The notes under the pieces were generated by a model that ran no database searches, was not told the origin of the DNA, and saw nothing but the letters and a program-made list of their open reading frames with translations. From SHVO01 sp050250575 (GTDB lineage: Bacteria > Pseudomonadota > Alphaproteobacteria > Rhodospirillales > Rhodospirillaceae), in the NCBI GenBank assembly GCA_050250575.1, contig JBFWOJ010000005.1:1-64000 (forward strand): a DNA stretch of 64,000 bases, in the 5' to 3' direction. Positions 1-8,349 of this stretch are shown here, in pieces. The translations under genes and the position numbers were made by a program. Every line of letters begins with the position of its first letter. The stretch's first letter is position 1.

Positions 1-719
1 GCGCGCCGGGGTACCATTGCCGCTCGATGGCCATGGGCACCAACACCGATCCCTATCAACCGGCCGAACGCCATTTCAAAATCACGCGCTCGATCCTGGA
101 GGTGCTGGCGAAGTTCAATCATCCCGTCAGCATCGTCACCAAGTCGGCGCTGATCGCGCGCGACGCCGATATCCTGCACGAGATGGCGAAAAAGAATCTC
201 GCCAAGGCCGCGCTGTCGGTGACCTCGCTCGATCACAGCCTGTCGCGCAAGATGGAGCCTCGCGCATCCACGCCGAAACGGCGCCTCGGCGCGATCCGCG
301 ACCTTGCCAGCCTCGGCATTCCAACCGGCGTAATGTTCGCGCCCGCCATTCCCGGGCTCAACGATCACGAGATGGAAGGCGTGCTGGAAGCGGCGCGCGA
401 TGCCGGCGCGACCTCGGCCGGCTATGTGATGTTGCGCCTGCCCCTGGAGGTGAAGGACCTGTTCCAGGAATGGCTGGCCGCGGCGGTGCCGGAGCGCGCG
501 TCACGAGTCATGAGTCTCATCCGCGCCATGCGCGGCGGGCTCGACTACGATGCCAAGTGGGGCGAGCGCATGACCGGCAACGGGCCGATCGCCGAGGCTC
601 TCGCCGACCGCTTCCGCCTCGCGTGCAAGCGCCTCGGCCTCAACAAGCCCCAGCCGCCGCTCGACACCAGCCAGTTCAAGCCGCCGCCGCGGGCGGGCGA
701 CCAGTTGGCGCTGTTCTGA
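1..719 (+). CDS. PA0069-family radical SAM protein, C-terminal part (5' end outside window)
   Basis: The reading frame is open from base 3, and the residues before the first ATG (27) fit the family, so this is the 3' part of a longer gene. It carries the family hallmark GTNTDPYQP followed by a second half rich in TIM-barrel-like segments (TKSALIARD, MFAPAIPGLNDHE). The CxxxCxxC iron-sulfur motif that binds S-adenosylmethionine would lie upstream of the window. The substrate of this family is not known to me. The stop TGA (717-719) directly abuts the stop of the convergent PAS_5 gene; the two stops share the palindrome TGATCA. Confidence 0.85.
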   Translation, partial: APGYHCRSMAMGTNTDPYQPAERHFKITRSILEVLAKFNHPVSIVTKSALIARDADILHEMAKKNLAKAALSVTSLDHSLSRKMEPRASTPKRRLGAIRDLASLGIPTGVMFAPAIPGLNDHEMEGVLEAARDAGATSAGYVMLRLPLEVKDLFQEWLAAAVPERASRVMSLIRAMRGGLDYDAKWGERMTGNGPIAEALADRFRLACKRLGLNKPQPPLDTSQFKPPPRAGDQLALF

Positions 720-1268
720 TCAGGCCTCTGCTGCGCCCGGCGGAGTATCCGTGGCCGGGACGCCCCAGCCGATGTCGATCCAACGCACGCTGAGATGATC
801 GTCGAAGCGGAGCATCGGGTCCTTGAAATCGAGGGTCTCGACGAAGCCAAGACAGCAGGCCACGCACAAGGGCCCGCCCGGAAAAGGCTCGAGAGGGAGC
901 TCGATGTCTTCGAAGGAAATCGCGCGCCCCGAGGCGGTGGCGGCGAGCTTGACGCTGGCGAGCCCGACGGGGCGGGTCGCCACGGTGTGATGGTACCACC
1001 ACAGCGCCTCCGCCATCTCCGCGTTGCCGGCGAAGTCGAGGATGTTCTGGCCGGTGAGATCGACGCCGACGACGTCGACAAGACGCGTGCCGAACAGCCG
1101 CACCCGCAGGAGGTTCGGCGGCACCAGATCCTTGAGCGCAACATTGGGCTGAAGCTGCGGATGCGGCTGGCTGAGAAAATCCTGGAGCCGCGGCAGGGCA
1201 TTCCCGGTGCGCAACGACTGCCAATGTTCCAGGAAGGCGCGGCACAAATCGGTTTTCAGCGGCGCCAT
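720..1268 (-). CDS. PAS_5-domain protein (copy 1 of a tandem pair)
   Basis: A 182-residue single-domain protein. The order HWQSL near the N-terminus, VRLFGTRLVDVVGVDLTGQN in the middle and an aromatic-rich second half fits the PAS_5 family of small, mostly uncharacterised alphaproteobacterial sensor-like proteins. No output domain is attached. I chose the ATG at 1268 because the neighbouring paralogue (1279-1860) starts at the same point of the alignment (MAPLKTDLC against MPLFRTDHC). The 10-base gap to copy 2, on the same strand, suggests one transcript. Ligand and partner are unknown. Confidence 0.75.
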   Translation of the reverse strand: MAPLKTDLCRAFLEHWQSLRTGNALPRLQDFLSQPHPQLQPNVALKDLVPPNLLRVRLFGTRLVDVVGVDLTGQNILDFAGNAEMAEALWWYHHTVATRPVGLASVKLAATASGRAISFEDIELPLEPFPGGPLCVACCLGFVETLDFKDPMLRFDDHLSVRWIDIGWGVPATDTPPGAAEA

Positions 1269-1278
1269 GGGACGTCCG

Positions 1279-1860
1279 TCACGCCTTGCCCGCCTCGGAA
1301 CGTGCGGCCGGCGCATCGGAACGTGCGGCCGGAGCCTCGGCGGGCGCGGGCACGCCCCAGCCGACATCGATCCAATGGATCGACGTATGGGCCAGAAGCT
1401 TGAACATCTTATCCTTGTAGTCGAGCACCTCGACGAACCCGAGGCAGCAGACGAGGCACGGAGGTCCGCCGGGGAACGGCGTGAGCGGCAGCTCTACGTC
1501 TTCGAACGAGATGGTGCGGCCGCCGGCGGTGGCGGCGCGTTTGACGCTGGCGAGGCCTGCCGGGTGGGTCGCGACCGCGTTCTGATAGCGAAACAATTCG
1601 TCGGCCATCGCCGGCCCGCCGGCGAAGACCATCAGGTTCTGACCCGTGGGATCAACTCCGGCGACCTCGACGAGGTGGGTGCCGAACAGACGCACGTTCA
1701 AGTGACCGGGACCGATCACATCCTTGATGGCGACATTGGGCTGAAGGATCGGATGGGGCTTGCCGAGATAATCCTTCAGCGTCGGAATCGCACCGCCGAC
1801 GCGCAACGATTGCCAGTGCGCGAGAAACGAGCGGCAGTGATCGGTCCTGAAGAGGGGCAT
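1279..1860 (-). CDS. PAS_5-domain protein (copy 2 of a tandem pair)
   Basis: A 193-residue paralogue of the next gene downstream; they share HWQSLR, VRLFGT, GVDxTGQN, ISFEDxELPL and the C-terminal WIDxGWGVP. They arose by tandem duplication and then diverged. This copy has a short Ala/Pro/Glu tail with an internal repeat (PAARSDAPAARSE). Being transcribed first, it probably carries the promoter of the pair. The upstream 138 bases to the CDF transporter contain an A-rich run near 1940 but no motif I can name. Function is unknown beyond PAS-type sensing. Confidence 0.75.
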   Translation of the reverse strand: MPLFRTDHCRSFLAHWQSLRVGGAIPTLKDYLGKPHPILQPNVAIKDVIGPGHLNVRLFGTHLVEVAGVDPTGQNLMVFAGGPAMADELFRYQNAVATHPAGLASVKRAATAGGRTISFEDVELPLTPFPGGPPCLVCCLGFVEVLDYKDKMFKLLAHTSIHWIDVGWGVPAPAEAPAARSDAPAARSEAGKA

Positions 1861-1998
1861 GGCCTCGCTCTCGAACGGAATTCAAGGAGCCGGACCAAAT
1901 TTCGGCGCCCGAAGAAACACCGAAAGACAACCAAAATCGAGAAAAAAAGATCGGCCGGTCGATTAATAATTCTCCGCCCGGGCCCGGAAGGAGACGAA

Positions 1999-2919
1999 TT
2001 AACTCCCGACCCGAGGGTGGTATTCGGAAATCCCCTCGGGATCCTCGTGGATGATGATGTCGGCCCCCGGGAAGTCGGCCCCGAGCGCCTTCTCGACATC
2101 ATCGGCGATGCGATGGGCCTCGAGCAGCGAGAGGCCCGCATCCATGACGAGATGCATCTGGATGAATTTCTGGAGGCCCGAGCTGCGGGTGCGCAATTCG
2201 TGCACCCGTTTCACCTTCGGATGCCGTTCGGCGACGGCCAGAATGCGCGCGCGGTCCGCCGCGGGGAGTTCGCGGTCCATCAGCGCGTTGACCGAGCTCG
2301 CGGCGATGCGGACGGCATTGACGAGAATAAAAAGGCTGATGGCGATGCCGAACGCCGGGTCGGCCCAGACGACGCCGATGGCCGAGGACAGCACAAGAGC
2401 GGCGATGACGCTCGCGTTGAGCAACAGATCGCCGGCGTAGTGAAGCGAATCCGCGCTCACGGCCAGCGAGCCGGTGCGCGCGACGACGGCGCGCTGGAAC
2501 AGGACGAGCGCGAGGGTCACGGCCATGGAGAAGACCGTCACGCCGATGCCCAGCGCGGCTTCGGTGACGGGCGCCGGTGTGTAGAGGCGTGAGATCGACT
2601 GGACGATGATGAGGACCGCCGATCCCGCGACGAAGGCCGCCTGTCCCAAACCCGACAGCGGCTCGGCCTTGCCGTGGCCAAATCGATGCTGGTCGTCGGC
2701 GGGCCTGAGCGCGACGCGCACGGCCACGAGATTGAGCGCGGAGGCAAGGAGATCGAGCGCGGAGTCCGCGAGACTCGACAACAGCGCGACGGAGTCCGTG
2801 CGGAGATAAGCCCAGGTCTTGGCGGTGATCAGAATGACTGCGCAAAAGACCGCCGCCATCGTGGCGAGGCGCATGAGGGCCGCCGGGCTTGCTGCAGATG
2901 TGGAGGCTTCACGACGCAT
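1999..2919 (-). CDS. Cation diffusion facilitator (CDF) family metal efflux transporter
   Basis: About 306 residues from the ATG at 2919 (an upstream in-frame ATG at 2973 gives a less likely 18-residue extension). Six hydrophobic segments fill the first two thirds, and a cytoplasmic domain of roughly 90 residues follows. Both intramembrane metal-site motifs are visible: DSALD in the second helix and HYAGD in the fifth (DSLHYAGDLLLN). The HRFGHGKAE loop after helix 2 is typical of FieF-like members, which exchange Zn2+ or Fe2+ for protons across the inner membrane. The specific metal cannot be read from sequence. A palindromic repeat lies directly upstream. Confidence 0.9.
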   Translation of the reverse strand: MRREASTSAASPAALMRLATMAAVFCAVILITAKTWAYLRTDSVALLSSLADSALDLLASALNLVAVRVALRPADDQHRFGHGKAEPLSGLGQAAFVAGSAVLIIVQSISRLYTPAPVTEAALGIGVTVFSMAVTLALVLFQRAVVARTGSLAVSADSLHYAGDLLLNASVIAALVLSSAIGVVWADPAFGIAISLFILVNAVRIAASSVNALMDRELPAADRARILAVAERHPKVKRVHELRTRSSGLQKFIQMHLVMDAGLSLLEAHRIADDVEKALGADFPGADIIIHEDPEGISEYHPRVGS

Positions 2920-2944
2920 TGTTCTTCCGCCGTCAAACAATGAT

Positions 2945-3033
2945 TGCCACCCTTGACGCGCGAAGCGCCTCAAGGGTCCCGGGGTTCATGTTTCTTTTTC
3001 CCCCGCGGGGCCTGTCGCCCGCCGGGATGACAC
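2945..3033. repeat. Palindromic mosaic repeat, copy 1
   Basis: A degenerate copy of the repeat seen at 4445, 4655, 8350 and 20013. It opens with a CCTTGACGCGC hairpin half paired to GCGCCTCAAGG, has an A/T-richer centre, and closes with GGGATGAC. It sits between the CDF transporter start and the pdxH stop. Confidence 0.55.
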
Positions 3034-3056
3034 ACTGGTAAAGAGCGCGCGCTCAC

Positions 3057-3707
3057 TCAAGGGTTCAGCCGGCGTGTGCGCCAGCCGGCGCCGTCGCGCT
3101 CGAACAGGAGCCGGTCGTGGAGGCGGTTCGCGACATTGTGCCAGAACTCGATCGCGTGCGGCTGCAGACGGAACCCGGTCCAATAGGGCGGACGCGGCAC
3201 AGGCGCGCCGTGAAACCGCTTCTCCATCTCGAGCACCTTGGCTTCCAACACGCCGCGGCCTTCGATCGTCGCGGACTGTGCGGAGGCCCAGGCGGCGATC
3301 TGACTCTGGCGCGGGCGCGTCGCGTGATAGGCATCGGCCTCCGCCGCGCTGACCTGGATCAGCGGGCCCTCGGCGCGCACCTGGCGCCCGAGCGACTTCC
3401 AGTGAAAACAGAGCGCGCCATGGGGATTGGCGCCGATCTCGCGGCCCTTTCGGCTTTCGGCGTTGGTGTAGAACACGAAGCCGCCGTCGCCGACGTCTTT
3501 CAGGAGCACCATGCGCACCGAAGGTTTGCCGTCGGGCGTCGATGTCGCAAGGCTCATGGCGTTCGGCAGGTCGGGCTCCTGGGCGATGGCTTCATCGAAC
3601 CAGCGCCGGAAGAGATCGAGGGGGTCGGTCAGATCGGGGATGAGCACGGACACGGGCGGTCGACTCGCTGAAGGTGGCGAAGCGGAGCTAACGTCGGCTC
3701 CGTGCAT
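3057..3707 (-). CDS. pdxH: Pyridoxamine 5'-phosphate oxidase
   Basis: A 216-residue FMN-dependent oxidase that converts pyridoxine or pyridoxamine 5'-phosphate to pyridoxal 5'-phosphate, the last step of vitamin B6 synthesis and salvage. Family landmarks run in order: DPLDLFRRWFDEA, the FMN-binding block RMVLLKDVGDGGFVFYTN, SRKGREI, ALCFHWKSLGRQVR, RPRQSQIAAWAS and the invariant C-terminal RRLNP. The length matches the family; the first 20 or so residues are Ser/Pro-rich and poorly conserved, so the exact start is uncertain. It stands alone, divergent from the lipoprotein gene. Confidence 0.95.
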   Translation of the reverse strand: MHGADVSSASPPSASRPPVSVLIPDLTDPLDLFRRWFDEAIAQEPDLPNAMSLATSTPDGKPSVRMVLLKDVGDGGFVFYTNAESRKGREIGANPHGALCFHWKSLGRQVRAEGPLIQVSAAEADAYHATRPRQSQIAAWASAQSATIEGRGVLEAKVLEMEKRFHGAPVPRPPYWTGFRLQPHAIEFWHNVANRLHDRLLFERDGAGWRTRRLNP

Positions 3708-3821
3708 GCCGTTGTCAATCTTCAGATTTTTGATGTTTTTCGCCCTTGGGCGGCCTCTTGCGCACGCCCCGGCCGTTACTTATTTTCGCCACCATTCTCG
3801 GGCCTTATGGCTCCCAAGGGC

Positions 3822-3847
3822 TGAACCAAAACCCGAATTCAATCGTT
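3822..3847 (+). promoter_or_regulatory. Possible EcfG-type promoter (TGAAC-N17-CGTT)
   Basis: TGAAC at 3822-3826 and CGTT at 3844-3847 with a 17-base spacer, followed by TTATG. One mismatch to GGAAC. It lies 60 bases before the lipoprotein start, and the same variant precedes the ferritin-like gene at 46.7 kb. Confidence 0.4.
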
Positions 3848-3906
3848 TTATGTCCGCTCCGGCCGGGGTCTCGCGCCGGGACTCTTTTCGAACCAAGGTG
3901 AACGTC

Positions 3907-4386
3907 ATGCTTAGAACTAAGTCGTCCAAACTCGCGGTCGTCATGGCGGTCGCCGCCAGCCTGTCTTTGAGCGCATGCGCCGAAGGCAACAACCAGACGG
4001 GCGCAACCCTGCTCGGCGCGGGTCTCGGCGGCCTGCTGGGCTCGCAATTCGGCAGCGGCGACGGCCGCCTGGCCATGACCGCGCTCGGCACCCTCGCCGG
4101 CGCCGCCATCGGCAGCTCGGTGGGCAAGCGCATGGATGAAGTCGACCGCATGCGCATGCGCGAAGCCGAACAGCGCGCGTACGGCGCGCCGATCGGCGAA
4201 ACGATCATCTGGAACAACCCGAACACCGGACACCGCGGCTCGGTGACGCCGGTGCGCGACGGCCGTTCGCAGCGCGGCGAATATTGCCGCGAGTTCCAGT
4301 CCGAGATCATCGTCGGCGGCGAACGCGAGCGTGGTTTCGGCCGCGCCTGCCAGCAGCCGGACGGTTCGTGGAAGATCGTGTCGTAA
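3907..4386 (+). CDS. Glycine-zipper outer-membrane lipoprotein (17 kDa surface antigen-like)
   Basis: 159 residues. A signal peptide ends in the lipobox LSAC with the lipidated Cys at position 24. Next come glycine-zipper repeats (LLGAGLGGLLGSQFGSG, then a second GTLAGAAIGSSVGKRMDE), as in the rickettsial 17 kDa antigen family. The C-terminal half is a small soluble domain (YCREFQSEIIVGGERERGFG, CQQPDGSWKIVS). Such proteins sit in the outer membrane; their exact role is unsettled. The ATG at 3907 has AAGGTG six bases upstream. A clean terminator follows, so the gene is monocistronic. Confidence 0.9.
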   Translation: MLRTKSSKLAVVMAVAASLSLSACAEGNNQTGATLLGAGLGGLLGSQFGSGDGRLAMTALGTLAGAAIGSSVGKRMDEVDRMRMREAEQRAYGAPIGETIIWNNPNTGHRGSVTPVRDGRSQRGEYCREFQSEIIVGGERERGFGRACQQPDGSWKIVS

Positions 4387-4408
4387 GAAATACGCGATCG
4401 GAACTTCG

Positions 4409-4440
4409 AAAGGGCGGCTCCGGGAGCCGCCCTTTTTGTT
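4409..4440 (+). terminator. Intrinsic terminator after the lipoprotein gene
   Basis: Inverted repeat AAAGGGCGGCT / AGCCGCCCTTT followed by TTTTG, starting 23 bases after the stop codon. Confidence 0.85.
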
Positions 4441-4444
4441 TGGG

Positions 4445-4861
4445 GTCATCCTTGCGGCCGATTGGCCGCGAGGATCCAGACACAAGAGGTTCTGGTTTCC
4501 CCCAATAAACCAGAAACGAGACACCTCTGGGTCCTCGGCCCTTCGGGCCAAGGACGACGGAGATAATCGACCTGCGGGTCCTCGGCCCTTCGGGCCAAGG
4601 ACGGAGATACTATGGCCCCCACAGCGGGCGACGGTTCGTGGGTCTTTGTTTGGCGTCATCCTTGCGGCCGATTGGCCGCGAGGAGCCAGACACAAGAGGT
4701 TCTGGTTTCCCCAATAAACCAGAAACGAGACACCTCTGGGTCCTCGGCCCTTCGGGCCAAGGACGACGGAGATAATCGACCTACGGGTCCTCGGCCCTTC
4801 GGGCCAAGGACGACGGAGACAAATAGACCTGCGGGTCCTCGGCCCTTCGGCCAAGGACGAC
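4445..4861. repeat. Cluster of palindromic mosaic repeats (copies 2 and 3 plus single hairpins)
   Basis: Two almost identical units (4445-4558 and 4655-4767) begin GTCATCCTTGCGGCC and end GGCCAAGGACGAC, so each is a large imperfect inverted repeat. The left hairpin is CTTGCGGCC-GATT-GGCCGCGAG. The centre pairs AGAGGTTCTGGTTT with AAACCAGA and ACCTCT. The right hairpin is GTCCTCGGCCC-TTC-GGGCCAAGGAC. Extra single copies of the right hairpin lie at 4578-4602, 4787-4814 and 4835-4861. No transposase gene is present and I see no gene in this 490-base gap. The layout resembles REP/BIME-type intergenic mosaic elements. Confidence 0.8.
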
Positions 4862-4875
4862 GGAGATACTGGATA

Positions 4876-6174
4876 TCAGCCGGCCTCCACCGGCGCCTGC
4901 ATGAGGCGCCCCAGGGTGATGCTGAGGGTGCGCTGCTCGGCCTCGGCGGCCTGGCGCAGGGCGCCGGCGATGCGCCGGCCCACTTCGCTGTCGTCGAACT
5001 CCGGGGCATCGATCATGCCGAGTCCGAAGCTGAGCCCGAAGCCGAAGCAATGGACGAGGTCGGCGAGCGGCGTGCGATCGAGATCGCGGGCGAGCATCCA
5101 CTCGCCTTCCTGGGTCGCCGCGACAAAGCGGTGCTTACTGAGTTCGGCGAGCACGCCGGCAAAAGTGATGTCCGGCGCCTTGATCGCGCGCGCGAGCCTG
5201 GCGGTGGACAGACCCTTTCCCTGCCGCCCGACCTTCTCCAACCGTTCGAGAATGGAAAGCGCCGTCAGCAATCGCCCGGCGGGGCCGACGGCCGCCCCGC
5301 TTCTCTCGTGGCGCCAGTCGGGCAGGCTTGCGGTGACCACTGCACCGGCGAGCACGATGGTCCATACCAGAAAAAGCCAGACCAGCAGAACGGGCACCGC
5401 CGCAAGCGCGCCGTAGACGACCTCGTAGGTGGTCATGGACAAAACATAGAACGCGAACGTATAGCGCAGAAGCGTCAGGAACACGGCCGCAACCAGGGCA
5501 CCGACCGCCGCGTCCTGGAGGCGCACACGCCGGTTGGGCACGATGGCGTAGAGGACAAGGAGCACGAACCAGCCGAGGAGAGCCGGCGTCACGCTGCCGA
5601 GAAGGATGTCGAAGCGCGTCGGATCCTCGGCGGATCCGAACAGCGGCATCGCCGTGAACACGCTGAACAGCGAAAACCCGAGGCCGAGGAACAAGGGCCC
5701 GATGGTCATGAGCGTCCAGAACACCAGGAGGCGGACGGCGAGACGGCGTGCCTTGGCAACGTGAAAGATCCTGTTGAGCGCGCTCTCGATGGAAATGAGG
5801 AGCACGAGCGCGGCGGCGATCAGCCCGACAATCCCAAAAGCGGTGAGCTGTCCGGCAGCCTTGACGAAGCCGGCGATGGCGACACCCACCTGAAGGCCGG
5901 TGTCCGGCATCAGATGAGTGGTAAAGAAGCGCTCCATGCTTTCACGCAACTCGCCCAGCCCGGGATAGGCGGCTACGGCGGCCAGCAGGAGCGCAATCGC
6001 GGGGATCAGCGCGAAGATGGTCGAGAAGCTCAAGGCCGCCGCGGTCTCGAGGATCGCGTTGCGGCTCATTCGCCGCAGGAAAAAGCGCACGGCAGAGCGC
6101 ATGCGCGGGCCAGGACCGGCAGATGCCGCGTGCGCCCCGTGGGTTCCAGCGGATTTTTCCGGGCCTTCTTTCAC
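4876..6174 (-). CDS. YihY/BrkB-family inner-membrane protein
   Basis: 432 residues. After a short charged N-terminus comes the family core of about six transmembrane segments (residues about 40-290), with the signature ETAAALSFSTIFALIPAIAL, then a cytoplasmic C-terminal domain of about 130 residues. The family was once annotated as ribonuclease BN in error; its members are integral membrane proteins of unsettled function, and transport has been proposed. Divergent from fabI. The 95-base gap holds a short inverted repeat (CCGAAA-GGT-TTTCGG, near 6246-6260). Confidence 0.85.
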   Translation of the reverse strand: MKEGPEKSAGTHGAHAASAGPGPRMRSAVRFFLRRMSRNAILETAAALSFSTIFALIPAIALLLAAVAAYPGLGELRESMERFFTTHLMPDTGLQVGVAIAGFVKAAGQLTAFGIVGLIAAALVLLISIESALNRIFHVAKARRLAVRLLVFWTLMTIGPLFLGLGFSLFSVFTAMPLFGSAEDPTRFDILLGSVTPALLGWFVLLVLYAIVPNRRVRLQDAAVGALVAAVFLTLLRYTFAFYVLSMTTYEVVYGALAAVPVLLVWLFLVWTIVLAGAVVTASLPDWRHERSGAAVGPAGRLLTALSILERLEKVGRQGKGLSTARLARAIKAPDITFAGVLAELSKHRFVAATQEGEWMLARDLDRTPLADLVHCFGFGLSFGLGMIDAPEFDDSEVGRRIAGALRQAAEAEQRTLSITLGRLMQAPVEAG

Positions 6175-6269
6175 GCGCGGTTCACGCCGGCTCCATGCCT
6201 TGCCCCGTCACAGGTTTAGTGTAGGATGCCCTAAGTTATTGGTTCCCGAAAGGTTTTCGGAATAGCGCG

Positions 6270-7106
6270 ATGGCAGGGCAAGGATTGCTCGAGGGAAAGT
6301 GCGGCCTCATCATGGGTGTGGCCAACGATCGTTCGATCGCCTGGGGCATCGCCCAGCAGGCGGCGGCGCACGGGGCAACCCTCGCGTTCACCTATCAGGG
6401 TGAAGCTCTTGAGAAACGCGTGCGCCCCTTGGCCGAGAGCGTGAAGAGTCCCCTCGTCCTGTCCTGCGACGTGACGGATGAAAATTCGGTCGGGGCCGTG
6501 TTCGACAGCATCGCCAAGGCCTGGGGCCGGCTCGACTTCGTCGTGCACGCCATCGCCTTCTCCGACAAGGAGGAACTGAAGGGGCGCTACGTCGAAACCA
6601 GCCGCGCAAACTTCCTGCGCTCGCTGGATATCTCGTGCTTCTCTTTCACCGACGTCTGCCGGCGGGCCGAACCGCTGATGACCAACGGCGGGAGTCTGCT
6701 GACCCTCTCCTACCTCGGCGCCGAGCGCGTCGTGCCGCACTACAACGTCATGGGCGTCGCCAAGGCCGCGTTGGAGGCCAGCGTGCGCTATCTGGCCGTC
6801 GATCTCGGGGCGAAGAACATCCGGGTGAACGCCATCAGCGCCGGCCCGATCAAGACGCTGGCCGCGTCCGGCATCGGAGACTTCCGCTATATCCTGAAGT
6901 GGAACGAGCTGAACGCGCCGATGGACAGGGTCGTGACCATCGAAGACGTGGGCAAGTCGGGACTTTATTTCATCAGCGATCTTTCGAGCGGCGTGACGGG
7001 CGAGCTCCATCACGTCGACTGCGGCTATCACGCCATCGGCATGATGGCGCCTGAATCGGCTCAAGCCATTGCAGACCTGCTTAACGGCGCGAATCTCGCC
7101 AAGTAG
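6270..7106 (+). CDS. fabI: Enoyl-[acyl-carrier-protein] reductase (NADH)
   Basis: 278 residues, a classical FabI of the short-chain dehydrogenase fold. It reduces trans-2-enoyl-ACP in the last step of each fatty-acid elongation cycle. The dinucleotide-binding start is GLIMGVANDRSIAWGIA. The active-site set is Tyr148, Tyr158 and Lys165 in SYLGAERVVPHYNVMGVAK, with the NAISAGPIKTLAASGI block behind it. The ATG at 6270 gives the usual length. A long hairpin follows immediately after the stop, before aroC. FabI is the known target of triclosan-type inhibitors. Confidence 0.97.
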   Translation: MAGQGLLEGKCGLIMGVANDRSIAWGIAQQAAAHGATLAFTYQGEALEKRVRPLAESVKSPLVLSCDVTDENSVGAVFDSIAKAWGRLDFVVHAIAFSDKEELKGRYVETSRANFLRSLDISCFSFTDVCRRAEPLMTNGGSLLTLSYLGAERVVPHYNVMGVAKAALEASVRYLAVDLGAKNIRVNAISAGPIKTLAASGIGDFRYILKWNELNAPMDRVVTIEDVGKSGLYFISDLSSGVTGELHHVDCGYHAIGMMAPESAQAIADLLNGANLAK

Positions 7107-7184
7107 CTCGTGGCGCCGATTTGACATTCGCTACCCGGGGTGCCGTACGCTGAGAAGCGAATGTCAAATCGTCAGCGCCACGAG
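7107..7184. repeat. Long hairpin between fabI and aroC
   Basis: The left arm (7107-7132) pairs perfectly with the right arm (7156-7184) over 26 bp, interrupted only by a 3-base TCA bulge (7172-7174). The core is CGATTTGACATTCGCT / AGCGAATGTCAAATCG and the outer stem CTCGTGGCGC / GCGCCACGAG. The loop is 23 bases. The left arm begins at the base after the fabI stop. No T-tract follows on the plus strand, so it is not a textbook terminator; it may be a small inverted-repeat element or an RNA-processing or stability hairpin. Confidence 0.85.
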
Positions 7185-7244
7185 ATTTAATAGATTCCAA
7201 GTGCGGCGAAGCAGAATGCGAATGTCAGAATCAGGCCACTAGCG

Positions 7245-8336
7245 ATGTCCGCCAATACCTTCGGAACGCTCTTTCGCTTCACGACCTTCGGCGAGAGCCA
7301 TGGCCCCGCGATCGGCTGCGTGATCGACGGCGTGCCGCCGCGCATACCCTTGAACGAAGCCGACATCCAGGTCTGGCTCGACAAGCGGCGCCCGGGCCAG
7401 TCGAAGTACACGACGCAACGCCAGGAGCCCGACGCGGTCAAAATCCTCTCGGGCGTGTTCGAAGGCCTGACCACCGGCGCGCCGATCGGCCTTCTGATCG
7501 AGAACGTGGACGTCCGTTCGAAGGATTACAGCGATATCGCCGAGAAGTTCCGGCCCGGTCACGCCGACTACACCTACTGGAAAAAGTACGGCATCCGCGA
7601 CTACCGCGGCGGCGGACGTTCTTCGGCGCGCGAAACCGCGATGCGAGTGGCGGCCGGGGCCATCGCACGCAAGATCCTCGCCGCGCGGATCGGCGCCGGC
7701 GTTTCGATCCGCGGCGCGCTGGTCCAGATGGGCGCGCACGCGATCGACCGCGCGAAGTGGGACTGGGAAGAGGTCGGCCGCAACCCCTTCTTCTCGCCCG
7801 ACGCCAAAGCCGCCGAGACCTGGGGGCCTTATCTCGAAGGCGTACGCAAGCAGGGCTCCTCGTGCGGGGCGATCATCGAAGTGGTGGCGGAGAATATCCC
7901 CGCCGGCCTCGGCGCGCCGGTGTACGGCAAGCTCGACGCCGACATCGCGAGCGCGCTGATGGGAATCAATGCCGCCAAGGGCGTGGAAATCGGCGCGGGC
8001 TTCGCCGCAGCCGCGCTGTCGGGCGAGGAAAACGCCGACGAGATGCGCGCCGGCGCGGGCGGGTCCGTCCAATTCCTGTCCAATAAAGCGGGGGGAATCC
8101 TCGGCGGGATCTCCACCGGCCAGCCGATCGTCGCGCGCGTCGCGATCAAACCGACGAGTTCGATTCTCGCGCCGCGCAAGACCATCGACATCCACGGCCG
8201 CGACACCGAAATCGTCACAAAAGGCCGCCATGATCCTTGTGTCGGGATCCGGGGCGTTCCCGTCGCCGAAGCCATGGTGGCGGCGGTGCTGGCCGATCAC
8301 CTCTTGCGCCACCAGGCGCAAAACGGATCAAATTGA
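7245..8336 (+). CDS. aroC: Chorismate synthase
   Basis: 363 residues. It converts 5-enolpyruvylshikimate 3-phosphate to chorismate, the last shikimate-pathway step, and needs reduced FMN. The three family signatures are visible: GESHGPAIGCVIDGVPP near the start, GHADYTYWKKYGIRDYRGGGRSSARET in the middle (residues about 105-130), and KPTSSI followed by GRHDPCVGIRGVPVAEAM near the end. No other shikimate gene is adjacent. A repeat copy follows the stop. Confidence 0.97.
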   Translation: MSANTFGTLFRFTTFGESHGPAIGCVIDGVPPRIPLNEADIQVWLDKRRPGQSKYTTQRQEPDAVKILSGVFEGLTTGAPIGLLIENVDVRSKDYSDIAEKFRPGHADYTYWKKYGIRDYRGGGRSSARETAMRVAAGAIARKILAARIGAGVSIRGALVQMGAHAIDRAKWDWEEVGRNPFFSPDAKAAETWGPYLEGVRKQGSSCGAIIEVVAENIPAGLGAPVYGKLDADIASALMGINAAKGVEIGAGFAAAALSGEENADEMRAGAGGSVQFLSNKAGGILGGISTGQPIVARVAIKPTSSILAPRKTIDIHGRDTEIVTKGRHDPCVGIRGVPVAEAMVAAVLADHLLRHQAQNGSN

Positions 8337-8349
8337 CGCTCTCAGCGCC

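Noticed and set aside
1207..2592. Long plus-strand frame of 461 codons opposite PAS_5 and CDF genes
   Set aside because: Highly charged with no recognisable domain; GC-rich codon bias opens such frames opposite real genes. The minus-strand proteins have clear families.
4445..4861. CRISPR array
   Set aside because: The repeated hairpins are not evenly spaced, spacers are near-identical rather than unique, and no cas genes are present.
4612..6219. Plus-strand frame opposite the YihY gene
   Set aside because: Runs through the palindromic repeats and is antisense to a clear membrane protein; no family features.
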